Assembly: GCF_000421165.1 (NCBI RefSeq) | Contig: NZ_ATWI01000013.1 | Location: forward strand, 98,709 to 162,708 | Source of the DNA: Marinobacter daepoensis DSM 16072 | GTDB lineage: Bacteria; Pseudomonadota; Gammaproteobacteria; Pseudomonadales; Oleiphilaceae | DNA: 64,000 nt | Direction of reading: 5' to 3' | Part shown: positions 18,013-26,158 of the stretch, piece by piece | Layout of the letters: each line of letters begins with the position of its first letter | Numbering within the stretch: the stretch's first letter is position 1 | Position numbers and translations under genes: made by a program | The notes under the pieces: model-generated | Databases searched by the model: none | What the model was told of the DNA's origin: nothing | What the model saw: only the letters and a program-made list of their open reading frames with translations

Positions 18013-18663
18013 TTAAAACTGGCTGACAAGCTCGGCGAGCGAGCCCCGTTTCAGGTCGGCGTCTTTGAAATCAAAGGCGGATTCACTCCAGTCGCTGACA
18101 AACACAAAATCGAGGCCTGCTCGTCTGGCAGACTCAAAGTCATACTGACTGTCTCCGATGAAAACCGCCGGGGAATCCACCACGCCTTCGCGCTCAAGAG
18201 CGGCCAGAATGTCGTCTTTGGTTGACGGGCTGCCGTAGATACCGCCATCAAACAGGGCATCAAGACCACGTTGCCGGAAAACCGACCGCAGTTCCTCCTG
18301 GTCACCTCCGGAAACGATAAACCAGCGGGCCGGTTGTGTCAGGGCCCTCAGACGATCAAGGCCCGGGGCAACCTCGCAAGACAACAGCCCCTGCTCCACA
18401 AAGCCTGCATAATCCGCCAGCAAGCGATCAAGCTCTTCCTTTTCGTAATCCTTACGCCCCACGATATCGGTCAGAAAACGCTGAAACTTAACGTACCTGG
18501 ACACGCCCCCATTCTGAACATGGTAGTCCACCAGTTGCTGAGCATACCCGGCACCGTATGGCTCCGCGGCACGAAAAAAAGCATCCGTCTTGATGCGATT
18601 TGAGTTCAGAACAACGCCATCGCAATCAAACAACCAGGTTCTGTAACCCATCAAATCAATCAT
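18013..18663 (-). CDS. HAD-superfamily hydrolase
   Basis: 216 residues with the HAD motifs: DCDGVVLNS (nucleophile D13, acid D15), FIVSGGDQEE (motif II Ser), a Lys in SPSTKDDI and FIGDSQYDFESARRAG (motif IV). The small helical cap suggests a phosphatase of the phosphoglycolate phosphatase type. It precedes the glutamine-kinase fusion, so it might act on a phosphorylated intermediate made or used by the fused nucleotidyltransferase domain. Substrate unknown. Starts at ATG 18663; an ATG four codons later is also possible. Confidence 0.88.
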   Translation of the reverse strand: MIDLMGYRTWLFDCDGVVLNSNRIKTDAFFRAAEPYGAGYAQQLVDYHVQNGGVSRYVKFQRFLTDIVGRKDYEKEELDRLLADYAGFVEQGLLSCEVAPGLDRLRALTQPARWFIVSGGDQEELRSVFRQRGLDALFDGGIYGSPSTKDDILAALEREGVVDSPAVFIGDSQYDFESARRAGLDFVFVSDWSESAFDFKDADLKRGSLAELVSQF

Positions 18664-18701
18664 GATGTCACTCTTCTCACCAAAAGGCCCCGGTGTGGAG
18701 A

Positions 18702-19340
18702 TTATCCCTCACGCCTCAGGCTCTGTAACACAGGCAATGCCGAAACATGAACGCAACCAAGCTGAGCTGGAAACGGCACTCCAAGCAACATTGCGATGGC
18801 AAACCGATGACACCCTGCACCGGAGAAAACCGGTTCCCCGCCGGGGGCCAGGTGCATCAGGATACCTCCGACCTCTCTGAAATTCTCCGGATGCAACTCC
18901 CCCTGTGACGCAAGCACGCCACGGCTCCGGGCATCCTTCCAGATCGCTTCCAACGCGTCAAAGCGCCGGACAACATCCTCCAGAGTCCGGCATTTGTCGG
19001 TGATCCCTGTGGGTGAAACCCGAATACGGCTCATCATGAACTCAATAGCACCGGCTTCCTCCCAGGACTGACCGTCACGCCAGTGTGCCCAGCAGTATGA
19101 GAGTTTGGGATGGCGATCAAAAGACTGCTCGAGATCCCTCGGCCACTCTTTCACCACCCGGCCAGACAGTTGGCGGGACCCGGTTCCCATTCTCGCCGCC
19201 AGATCGGCCGCCTCAATGTAACGAGAGCAGGCCGCAGGGTCGATCCATACCCGCTCAGCATAACGCGGTGCATCCGGACCATACCGGAGGCGGTTCAGGG
19301 TGTCCGTTTTGAAAGCCCGGACTCGATACTTAAGCGCCAA
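18702..19340 (-). CDS. Uncharacterised protein with a GxHR, ParB-like C-terminal motif
   Basis: 212 residues that I do not recognise. There is no signal peptide or membrane segment. The N-terminus is basic; DKCRTLEDVVRRFDAL is predicted helical. The only suggestive motif is SGAGCHRFAIAMLLG near the end, which resembles the GxHR segment of ParB/sulfiredoxin-fold domains; this is weak evidence. The TTG at 19340 is supported by GGGAG seven bases upstream and overlaps the preceding glycosyltransferase stop; there is no other start codon for about 50 residues. Conserved coupling places it in the glycan operon. Confidence 0.7.
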   Translation of the reverse strand: MALKYRVRAFKTDTLNRLRYGPDAPRYAERVWIDPAACSRYIEAADLAARMGTGSRQLSGRVVKEWPRDLEQSFDRHPKLSYCWAHWRDGQSWEEAGAIEFMMSRIRVSPTGITDKCRTLEDVVRRFDALEAIWKDARSRGVLASQGELHPENFREVGGILMHLAPGGEPVFSGAGCHRFAIAMLLGVPFPAQLGCVHVSALPVLQSLRREG

Positions 19341-20406
19341 AGAACAACTCCCGGGTTTCCCGAATCATGCGATCCATACCAAACGACTGTGCAATCCACG
19401 CCCGCAGTTCTTCAGGCTGGAAACAAGTGTCACCATGAATAATACTCGTGATCGCTGTCGCCATGGCATCGACATCATCAATATCCACCAACATGCCATA
19501 CCGGCCGTTGTCGAGCAGCTCCTCACTCCCTGGCACCCGGGTCGATACAACCGGAACACCGAGGCTCAAGGCTTCGTTCAGTACGTTCGCCATCCCTTCA
19601 TTTCTGGAACAAAGAAGAAACAGATCAAGGCTCCGGAAGAACGAAGGCATATCAGACTGATAACCAAGAAAATGGATACGCCCGGACTCCGGGCGAGCCT
19701 GGATGCCCGCCTTGATCTCAGCTTCAAACTCGCCCTGCCCGACATGAACAACATGAACATTGGACGGCAGGCGGGCAACAATGTCCGGCAACAGGTCAAA
19801 CCCTTTCTGAGGGCTGAACCGGCCGGCACACCCTATCACCACACTGTCTTCCGGCAGGCCCAGATGCTCCCTGATCGACAGATGCGGACCATCTTTCGGG
19901 GGCAGTTCAAAACCGTTATAGATTCGCCGGACTCGCTCTGGCCGAAACAACCGGTTGTGCCGAAGCATCGAGTCACGCAGCGAATCGCTGTTGACCATAA
20001 GAATGGCGTTCATCAGTCGAAAAATCAGGAAAAACTTGATGGGGCTTTTGACCCGGCGGGCAATCCCCAAGTATAGAATGACGTTCCCGACACCTGCCAA
20101 TTTTGAAGAAAGTGTCACCAGCCACCAGTCTTTCTTCAGGGCCGCAAACACGGCATCTGGTCGAACCCGCTTTAAAAGCCTGACATAGTTTGCAACGACA
20201 AAAATATTGAAGTCACCTCCGCGAGAGGGAACCTCCACAACCGTGACATTCTCCAGCCCCTGAAACCGGTCCGCAAAAAAGCCTTTCAGCAAAACAACGT
20301 AGACAGCCACGCCTTGCTGGCCGAGGAGACGCGCACGTAACAGAACGTTTTTCTCAATCCCCCCCCAGACTTTGGAAGGACAAAACATCACCGCTTTTTT
20401 CATCAA
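19330..20406 (-). CDS. Glycosyltransferase, GT4 family
   Basis: 358-residue GT4 protein. MFCPSKVWGGIEKNVLLRA is the acceptor-domain start, GCAGRFSPQKGFDLLPDIV lies in the linker to the donor domain, and SRNEGMANVLNEALSLGVPV is the donor E-x7-E motif. The ATG overlaps the upstream kinase-like gene's stop (ATGA). Role within LPS or surface-glycan assembly unknown. Confidence 0.9.
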   Translation of the reverse strand: MMKKAVMFCPSKVWGGIEKNVLLRARLLGQQGVAVYVVLLKGFFADRFQGLENVTVVEVPSRGGDFNIFVVANYVRLLKRVRPDAVFAALKKDWWLVTLSSKLAGVGNVILYLGIARRVKSPIKFFLIFRLMNAILMVNSDSLRDSMLRHNRLFRPERVRRIYNGFELPPKDGPHLSIREHLGLPEDSVVIGCAGRFSPQKGFDLLPDIVARLPSNVHVVHVGQGEFEAEIKAGIQARPESGRIHFLGYQSDMPSFFRSLDLFLLCSRNEGMANVLNEALSLGVPVVSTRVPGSEELLDNGRYGMLVDIDDVDAMATAITSIIHGDTCFQPEELRAWIAQSFGMDRMIRETRELFFGA

Positions 20407-21131
20407 CCCTTACCTTTCCTTCGAGCCCGCAGATGACGTTTTAAGTCTCGCCGCGCAAAGCTGAGGTTCTCAAGCCTGTGAGCCACCCGCAGCCACAGGG
20501 ATGCCCTCTCCTCCTTCGTCAGATAGTTCCGGGCTTCAGGGCAACTTCGCAAAAAACGGTCCAGCTCCCGAGCTTTCTGAAGTCTGGGCAAAAACCGGGG
20601 CCGCTTCAGGCGAAAATCGATAAACACGACCTCCCCATCATCATCGATCAGGAAATTAGCCAATTGTGCGTCGGAACGAAGGTACCCCTGGTTGTGCAAC
20701 ATTTTCAGGGCCCTGAGAACGGCTGGGGCATCCGTACCGCCTGGGCGCCGTCCCTCCACAAAGCGGTAACAGACAAACGAATCCGTCACCATGCCATAGT
20801 GACGCAACTCGCCAGCAATCACTGGCTCGGGGGCTCTAAGGCCCATCGCGGCCATTTGCTCCAGGTGCCGGAAGGTTCGCAGGGCATCGCTACCCCGAAA
20901 CAGGCTGAGAAGCCGCTCCCAACGTCGCTGATGCCGAGCCCGCGGGACCTTCAGAAGCAGCCTCTGCTCAGCAATCTGAACCTGAGCACTCAAAGTCCGC
21001 CAGTTGTCCCGGAAAACCTGCTCTCGCTCCAGTTCCCCATCACGGATAGCTTTACCAAGTAACAAAGCCGTGTTTTTGTCTTCTGTCGACAGCAGCCGCC
21101 AGGGGCCAAGCTGATAAAACCGGAAAGTCAT
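20403..21131 (-). CDS. WaaY-like LPS core kinase
   Basis: 242-residue protein resembling RfaY/WaaY, which phosphorylates heptose II of the inner core. The kinase-like fold is read from KMLHNQGYLRSDAQLANFLI (catalytic loop with Asp and Asn) and VVFIDFRLKRPRF (metal-binding DF). FVCYRFVEGRRPGG is the hinge region. It is very basic at the C-terminus (RRDLKRHLRARRKGKG), which may bind the membrane surface. It starts in a TGATG overlap with the GT29-like gene. Third kinase-fold gene of the locus. Confidence 0.8.
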   Translation of the reverse strand: MTFRFYQLGPWRLLSTEDKNTALLLGKAIRDGELEREQVFRDNWRTLSAQVQIAEQRLLLKVPRARHQRRWERLLSLFRGSDALRTFRHLEQMAAMGLRAPEPVIAGELRHYGMVTDSFVCYRFVEGRRPGGTDAPAVLRALKMLHNQGYLRSDAQLANFLIDDDGEVVFIDFRLKRPRFLPRLQKARELDRFLRSCPEARNYLTKEERASLWLRVAHRLENLSFARRDLKRHLRARRKGKG

Positions 21132-22402
21132 CAGAACAGGACCCTGTTTACGGCACCGTAGGCCTTTTGAAGCTCCAACAGGTACCCCTCCAGACCAAGC
21201 GTCATAACATATTCAAAGCGCGCGTCACCCTTGATAAAACCGTTCGACCAGAGCCGGTGCATGATTCGGTACTGTAAGATCGGATCATGAGTCTTGATGA
21301 AGGAGCGGGTGTAATCGGTCTCTTCATTCCCCTTCTCCCGATAACCGGCAAACCTTCCCGAAGACAACATCAGGTCTGTATTGAATACATGGATCGCTGA
21401 AGGCCTGAATCGCAGCAAATCCAGCAAGGCGTTTGGCCCTGCATTCAGATGAGTATCAGGCAGAAACCACTGCAGGGATGTCAGCTGTCTCAGGTTGTCA
21501 GGGGCAGGACGGAAAAAGGAACAACCTTTCCGGTTATGACATACACCCCAACGAAGCTCCGAAAATACCGGCGCAAAATCAGCCCCGGCCAGAGTCTCGG
21601 CCTGAGTGTTATTATAATAGCTGACGTCGATCCGCTTTCCCTGAAAGCGAGGATCTCGTCCCCGCTCGCCGCCCCGGTACCCAAACTTGACCACCACATC
21701 ATATCCGTCAATATCAGGGCCGGACTCCACCTCTGAAGCCACGGGACCTACCACCGCAATTCGGCGACCCCGGATCAGATGAGCAAACTCAGGGTCAGCA
21801 AGAGAACTTCCCCAGGCAAGCCCGTCTGCACCACCGTCATGGGCGCCCGACATCAACGCTGAAAACCAGCGTGCCTGTGAACAGCGTTGGGCCGGGCAAC
21901 CTGACGTCTCCATCATCCCCAGCCACTCAGCTGCCCGGTGGGGCTCTCCCAGTTCCAGACTGGCGTAACAGGCCATGGTCCGTTCAGACAGACTTGCACC
22001 AGGCGACGAAGCGTCTTGTATCATCCGGAGCAGCGCCTTGTCGCGGAGCGTCGCTGCCGGCTGAAACAATCCCAGGCCTATGCAGAACCTGAACAAATCG
22101 AGCCAGCCAGACGCTGGCAGCAGAGAGAGGTCCAGCGAGTCGGCAAAGGCCTCGACGCGCTCACTATCACCCGCTGCAAGTTCCGGACGATGTGCAGCGC
22201 TAACGTCCAGCAGTTCCCGCCAGAAGCCCCGAAGCGACTCCGTCATGGGGTATCCAAGTCGACGAAAGGCCTTGCTCAGGCGCGCCAATGTTTCCTGCTC
22301 TGGACGGAACGTTGCGCTATCCTGAATATAAGCGTCCTTCAGAACCTGGTAACGCCACCACCGGTCTCTACGTTTTCGACGATCAGTCAGATAGCCAAGC
22401 AT
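21131..22402 (-). CDS. GT29 (sialyltransferase)-like protein
   Basis: 423 residues from ATG 22402. The first 200 residues are helical, basic at the start and of unknown function. From about residue 212, RRIAVVGPVASEVESG followed by IDGYDVVVKFGYRGG resembles the sialyl L-motif of GT29 enzymes (VVGNS... IDxxDxVxRxN), and THDPILQYRIMHRL with a later His-rich helix may be the C-terminal motifs. I infer a CMP-dependent transferase since the gene train encodes a CMP-acid synthetase two genes upstream. Similarity is at motif level only; DUF115-like proteins share the Rossmann part. Confidence 0.6.
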   Translation of the reverse strand: MLGYLTDRRKRRDRWWRYQVLKDAYIQDSATFRPEQETLARLSKAFRRLGYPMTESLRGFWRELLDVSAAHRPELAAGDSERVEAFADSLDLSLLPASGWLDLFRFCIGLGLFQPAATLRDKALLRMIQDASSPGASLSERTMACYASLELGEPHRAAEWLGMMETSGCPAQRCSQARWFSALMSGAHDGGADGLAWGSSLADPEFAHLIRGRRIAVVGPVASEVESGPDIDGYDVVVKFGYRGGERGRDPRFQGKRIDVSYYNNTQAETLAGADFAPVFSELRWGVCHNRKGCSFFRPAPDNLRQLTSLQWFLPDTHLNAGPNALLDLLRFRPSAIHVFNTDLMLSSGRFAGYREKGNEETDYTRSFIKTHDPILQYRIMHRLWSNGFIKGDARFEYVMTLGLEGYLLELQKAYGAVNRVLF

Positions 22403-22408
22403 GCTCAA

Positions 22409-24022
22409 TCACATCGCATATATAGACTGAGTCGGCAGCTCATGTCGGGTTGGTGTTACAGCCAGCAATTCTCGCGCCCCCGTTGTTGCCTGGTACTGTG
22501 CCAGCAAGTCTTTCATTTCACGGGTGCGCGGATCATCCGCACTGTACCCGTCAAAACCGGCCAGAAGGACTCTGGCGGCATCTCCGCTGGCCGCAATAGC
22601 CAGGGCATAAGCGACCACCAGTGAGGTCGGCAAAGTACAGGAGCGTTCACCGAAAACAAAAGTTCCGGCCTCTACCTGCAGACCAAAATCCAGTACTTTC
22701 TTGCCGGCAAGAGACGCCTTCAGATCAGTGCTCAGAGCTGACCACGGCGTGATAAGAGGTTGAGGCAGTCGCGCATGTGCCTGCTGATCTGCCAGCAACC
22801 TGACCGGGTGACAGGCCACTCGAAAATCGATCAGCGAAGAATCAACTTCTGCCTGGGTATTCAAGGCAATAACGACCGGTTTTGTCCTGCGAATAAAACA
22901 CTCAATGGCTCTGCGATGGCGATGAACGCCAGGCCCGGTGCCAAGCAGCAATACTTCCCGGCCTTGCAATACCTCACATGGTTTCCAGGTGCCGCGTTCC
23001 GACTCTCTGAAGAAATGCCTTGCCGTATCAAGGGCATCAAAACTGAATTTCTTGCCACCGTTAATCCTGAGATGCTCAATCACTGCCAGCACGTCCTCTT
23101 CGCTGTACCGGGAGTCGCTCAGCATTTCCTGAATATAGGTGGGGTGAATGCCGTAACGGCCGGCCAGGTAATAGTAGGGGTTCGTCCCCCAGCCATAGAG
23201 CTCCTGCATCGGCCGAAAATCTGTCTTGATCACCTGCATGAGCGGGACGATTGATATCGTCGCCTTTCTGGCGCTGGCGACCTCAATTGCGAGTTCCTCA
23301 GTCCGGGCATTCCCCGGCCCACGCCCCATGCCGGTCACGGTAGCATCAACCCAGGTGACTCCCGCATCCATAGCCGACAGTGTATTCTGCAGCGCCATCC
23401 GCAGGTTATCGTGGGTATGGATGCCAATCTCACCCTGCCAGTAGCGCCGGAGCCAGGACACAATTTCACAGGTTTTCTGAGGCCCCATACTGCCCAGACT
23501 GTCGGCAAAGTAAAGCACATCAACCGGATACCCTGTACAGGCCTTGGCCAGGGCCTCGATTTCAGACTGCTCACGATCGGCAACCTGCATCAGATTATAG
23601 CCAACCCGATATCCTCTATCCCGAAGCCACACGCTTGCTTCAAGCGCTTCTTCAAACTCGTGGACATGGCAGGCAATGCGGACAAGATCAACTGGGGAAC
23701 TATCTGATGAGGCAGGAAACAATGACGCCAGAGGCCCTGATGCCGGGCCAGCACCAACCAACTCGGAGGCGTTTACCATGACGCCAACACTCAGGCCCTC
23801 AGGCAGCTGTAAACTGGCAAGAAACTCATCGGTTGTGTATGCGCAGGCGCCTTTGAAGCCATCTCTGTGCAGAGACCGGAGCCCCATTTCAACGACATCC
23901 ACCCCAACGGCAGACATTGCTGCCAGGTAGCGGCCGATCAGTGCTGCGTCAAAATCCCAGTTATTGTAATAACCACCATCCCTCAAGGTGCAATCAATCA
24001 GGGTTATCTTTGCTGGCTTCAT
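22409..24022 (-). CDS. DRE-TIM pyruvate aldolase-like domain fused to a Rossmann-like C-terminal domain
   Basis: 537 residues. Residues 1-260 form an HMGL-like TIM barrel related to 4-hydroxy-2-oxovalerate aldolase: LIDCTLRDGG (about 8-17), YFADSLGSMGP (171-181) and the metal-binding HTHDN (202-206) with GMGRGPGNA. All expected catalytic elements are present. Residues from about 355 begin a second domain, REVLLLGTGPGVHRHRRAIE, that resembles DUF115 / CstI-type Rossmann folds and includes VLLAGFDGY. Such an aldolase joins pyruvate to an aldehyde, giving a 4-hydroxy-2-oxo acid, the skeleton of ulosonic acids. Good AGGAGA ribosome site. Ten bases follow the synthetase gene's stop. Confidence 0.82.
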   Translation of the reverse strand: MKPAKITLIDCTLRDGGYYNNWDFDAALIGRYLAAMSAVGVDVVEMGLRSLHRDGFKGACAYTTDEFLASLQLPEGLSVGVMVNASELVGAGPASGPLASLFPASSDSSPVDLVRIACHVHEFEEALEASVWLRDRGYRVGYNLMQVADREQSEIEALAKACTGYPVDVLYFADSLGSMGPQKTCEIVSWLRRYWQGEIGIHTHDNLRMALQNTLSAMDAGVTWVDATVTGMGRGPGNARTEELAIEVASARKATISIVPLMQVIKTDFRPMQELYGWGTNPYYYLAGRYGIHPTYIQEMLSDSRYSEEDVLAVIEHLRINGGKKFSFDALDTARHFFRESERGTWKPCEVLQGREVLLLGTGPGVHRHRRAIECFIRRTKPVVIALNTQAEVDSSLIDFRVACHPVRLLADQQAHARLPQPLITPWSALSTDLKASLAGKKVLDFGLQVEAGTFVFGERSCTLPTSLVVAYALAIAASGDAARVLLAGFDGYSADDPRTREMKDLLAQYQATTGARELLAVTPTRHELPTQSIYAM

Positions 24023-24031
24023 AGGATTCTC

Positions 24032-24718
24032 CTAGGTTAGTCCGGTACCAGCAGAAAGCATCGCCTCGGCAATCAGGAAGTCATCCTCCCAATCAATGTC
24101 AAAGCCCTGGATCTTATCCAGCACGTACTTGAAAGGGCGCTCACCAATTCTGTCTGCATTGGTTCGATATACTTCTGCAGGGGCAAGGAATACGGCACTG
24201 TTAACCTCGTAGAGCGGCTCGAGGGTCTGAGTACGGGGCCACTTTTCAATCGCCCGGTCATAATTGACAGGCCCCGCCTTATCCCATAGAAAGCCCCGAA
24301 TCTCCGTAACCGACATCAGCGAGTCGTAGCCCTCCTCCCGCCGCCGCCGGTACTCACCAATCATCTGGTCATAAGCCTCAGCATTGAGGAACGGGGAAGT
24401 CACATGGGTCCACAGAATATCGCCGTCAGGAATCTGCTCACCTGCATATTCAATCAACTCATCCGTACTCGTGTCGCTCGACGCCAGCGCATCATCCCGC
24501 TCCCGGATCACAAGCCTTTGATCACCCACGGTTTGTGCATAACTGATGATGTCAGGATCATTCGTTGACAGGAGTACCTGATCGATCTGGCGGCAGGCGA
24601 GCAGTTGCCGGAGCTTGATTTCGAGCAATCCGAATTGCCGGCCTGCGATAGGCCGGATATTTTTTTTGGGTACCCGCTCACTACCTTTCCGGCAGGGCAA
24701 AAAACAGGTTATCGTCAA
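24032..24718 (-). CDS. CMP-sugar-acid synthetase (acylneuraminate cytidylyltransferase family)
   Basis: 228 residues; activates a 2-keto sugar acid with CTP. The signature LPCRKGSERVPKKN matches the NeuA/KdsB P-loop (RxGSxxxxxKN), and STNDPDIISYA, FLNAEAYDQ and GFDIDWEDDFLIAEAM are family landmarks. The start is TTG at 24718 because GGAGAG sits seven bases upstream; a TTG at 24733 lacks a ribosome site. Lineage within NeuA, LegF, PseF and relatives cannot be settled by eye. No neuB-type synthase is next to it; an aldolase fusion is instead. Confidence 0.88.
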   Translation of the reverse strand: MTITCFLPCRKGSERVPKKNIRPIAGRQFGLLEIKLRQLLACRQIDQVLLSTNDPDIISYAQTVGDQRLVIRERDDALASSDTSTDELIEYAGEQIPDGDILWTHVTSPFLNAEAYDQMIGEYRRRREEGYDSLMSVTEIRGFLWDKAGPVNYDRAIEKWPRTQTLEPLYEVNSAVFLAPAEVYRTNADRIGERPFKYVLDKIQGFDIDWEDDFLIAEAMLSAGTGLT

Positions 24719-24775
24719 AATTCGACTCTCCAATTCCCGATCGCTACGATTCTGAAACTACCGCGCACATAACCA

Positions 24776-26083
24776 TCAAACAACATGTGCGTCGGAAGCT
24801 GCCTGATTTTCCCGCTCCTCAGCCTTGAGCACAGCCCAGACGAATACCAGCACGAAGAGATACATCATGACCCCAATGTTCCGCTCAAGCATGCTTTGCG
24901 TCAGGTTTACCACCCCGTGAAGCACCACGAAAAGCGCCCCGGCGAGCCCTATTGCCCGAACCGAGGATAATCCGTGACGAGCCTTGCTCAGAAAGAGAAA
25001 AAATGGAACCAGTAACAATGCCAGGTAGGATAACAGACCGACCAGACCGTAGCGGGCCATGTTGTCAATGTACTGATTGTGCAGGTGGCGATAATGGGCA
25101 ACGTTCTGGTGAATCTCGCCCGCTCTGGCCATCGCGTCGACCTTGCGCTCCATGCCACTGGGACCGATGCCGATCAGAGGGTTTTCGCTGAATGCCGCCA
25201 GCCCCGCCTTGTACATGTCGAGCCTTAAGCCAACTGAGGTATAGTTTGCGCCATCCTCGAAATACTGCTCGACTTGCTGGGCGGCAATAATTGAACGCTC
25301 CCGAACCACATCCACAGTTACCATTGCGATAACCAGCAGCCCCACCGCCAAGAGAATAACCGGAATCAACCACTTTTTGTCCAGAATCCGATCACGATAA
25401 GCAAACAAAATAACCGGTATAACGAGAGGAATCGCGACCCACCCACTGCGAGTCCCCGATAAAAACGACGCAACCAAACCTCCGGTCAGGCCACAAAGAA
25501 ACAAGGCGCTCCAAAGCGTGCGGTATCGCTGACCGGATGCCCAAGAAAGACCGGCGAGAGAGAGGCAGCTCAGAGCCAGCGCGCCGTTACCGTAATGGAT
25601 CGGGTTATCGAAGCTCTGCAGGCGCCCGGAGCCTTCGAGCCCCCACCAGTACAGAGCCAGGCCGCCCGTCAACGCTCCGCCCAAACCCACGGCGAAAAAA
25701 AAAGGCTTAGCTCCCATCGGCCGCACCATGAGCAGGAATGCCAGCACCACAGACGCACCCAGATAGCGGGTGGACAAGTCGAAATCAGAGAGCCCTTCTC
25801 CATGCATCATCAACACTGAGACCTGGAGCAGGAAATACCCCAGGAGCGTAGAGATCATCAGCTGGCTTTCACCATCCATGCTCTCCCGGAAGCTCCGCCA
25901 GCCCAGCACAGGGGCAACCAACGCCATCAGCAACAAGACGGCAGGCCCCGTATCGTATGCCCACGGCGTTAATGCATAGAAAACAAAGTACGATCCCATC
26001 GCCGCGATCGCCACCCAGGAAACCAGTACCCGTAATCGACTTTCAAACACCGGCCACACCTTTAATTCCGGGTACATCTGCAT
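24776..26083 (-). CDS. waaL: O-antigen ligase / Wzy-family membrane protein
   Basis: 435 residues with about ten to twelve hydrophobic helices. The Wzy_C-type region includes LSGTRSGWVAIPLVIPV and NPLIGIGPSGMER, and the periplasmic loop ends in HLHNQYIDNMARYGLVGL, with the conserved histidine. WaaL joins undecaprenyl-linked glycan to lipid A core at the periplasmic face. The ATG at 26083 has CAGGA nine bases upstream; an in-frame TTG at 26107 is less likely. It lies 75 bases after kdkA. A Wzy polymerase role cannot be excluded. Confidence 0.85.
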   Translation of the reverse strand: MQMYPELKVWPVFESRLRVLVSWVAIAAMGSYFVFYALTPWAYDTGPAVLLLMALVAPVLGWRSFRESMDGESQLMISTLLGYFLLQVSVLMMHGEGLSDFDLSTRYLGASVVLAFLLMVRPMGAKPFFFAVGLGGALTGGLALYWWGLEGSGRLQSFDNPIHYGNGALALSCLSLAGLSWASGQRYRTLWSALFLCGLTGGLVASFLSGTRSGWVAIPLVIPVILFAYRDRILDKKWLIPVILLAVGLLVIAMVTVDVVRERSIIAAQQVEQYFEDGANYTSVGLRLDMYKAGLAAFSENPLIGIGPSGMERKVDAMARAGEIHQNVAHYRHLHNQYIDNMARYGLVGLLSYLALLLVPFFLFLSKARHGLSSVRAIGLAGALFVVLHGVVNLTQSMLERNIGVMMYLFVLVFVWAVLKAEERENQAASDAHVV

Positions 26084-26158
26084 GCAGACTATTCCTGATA
26101 AACACAAAACGACCTTCGAGTGCCCCCAAAACGACCAAAGCAGGGAGCAAACTCTGCT

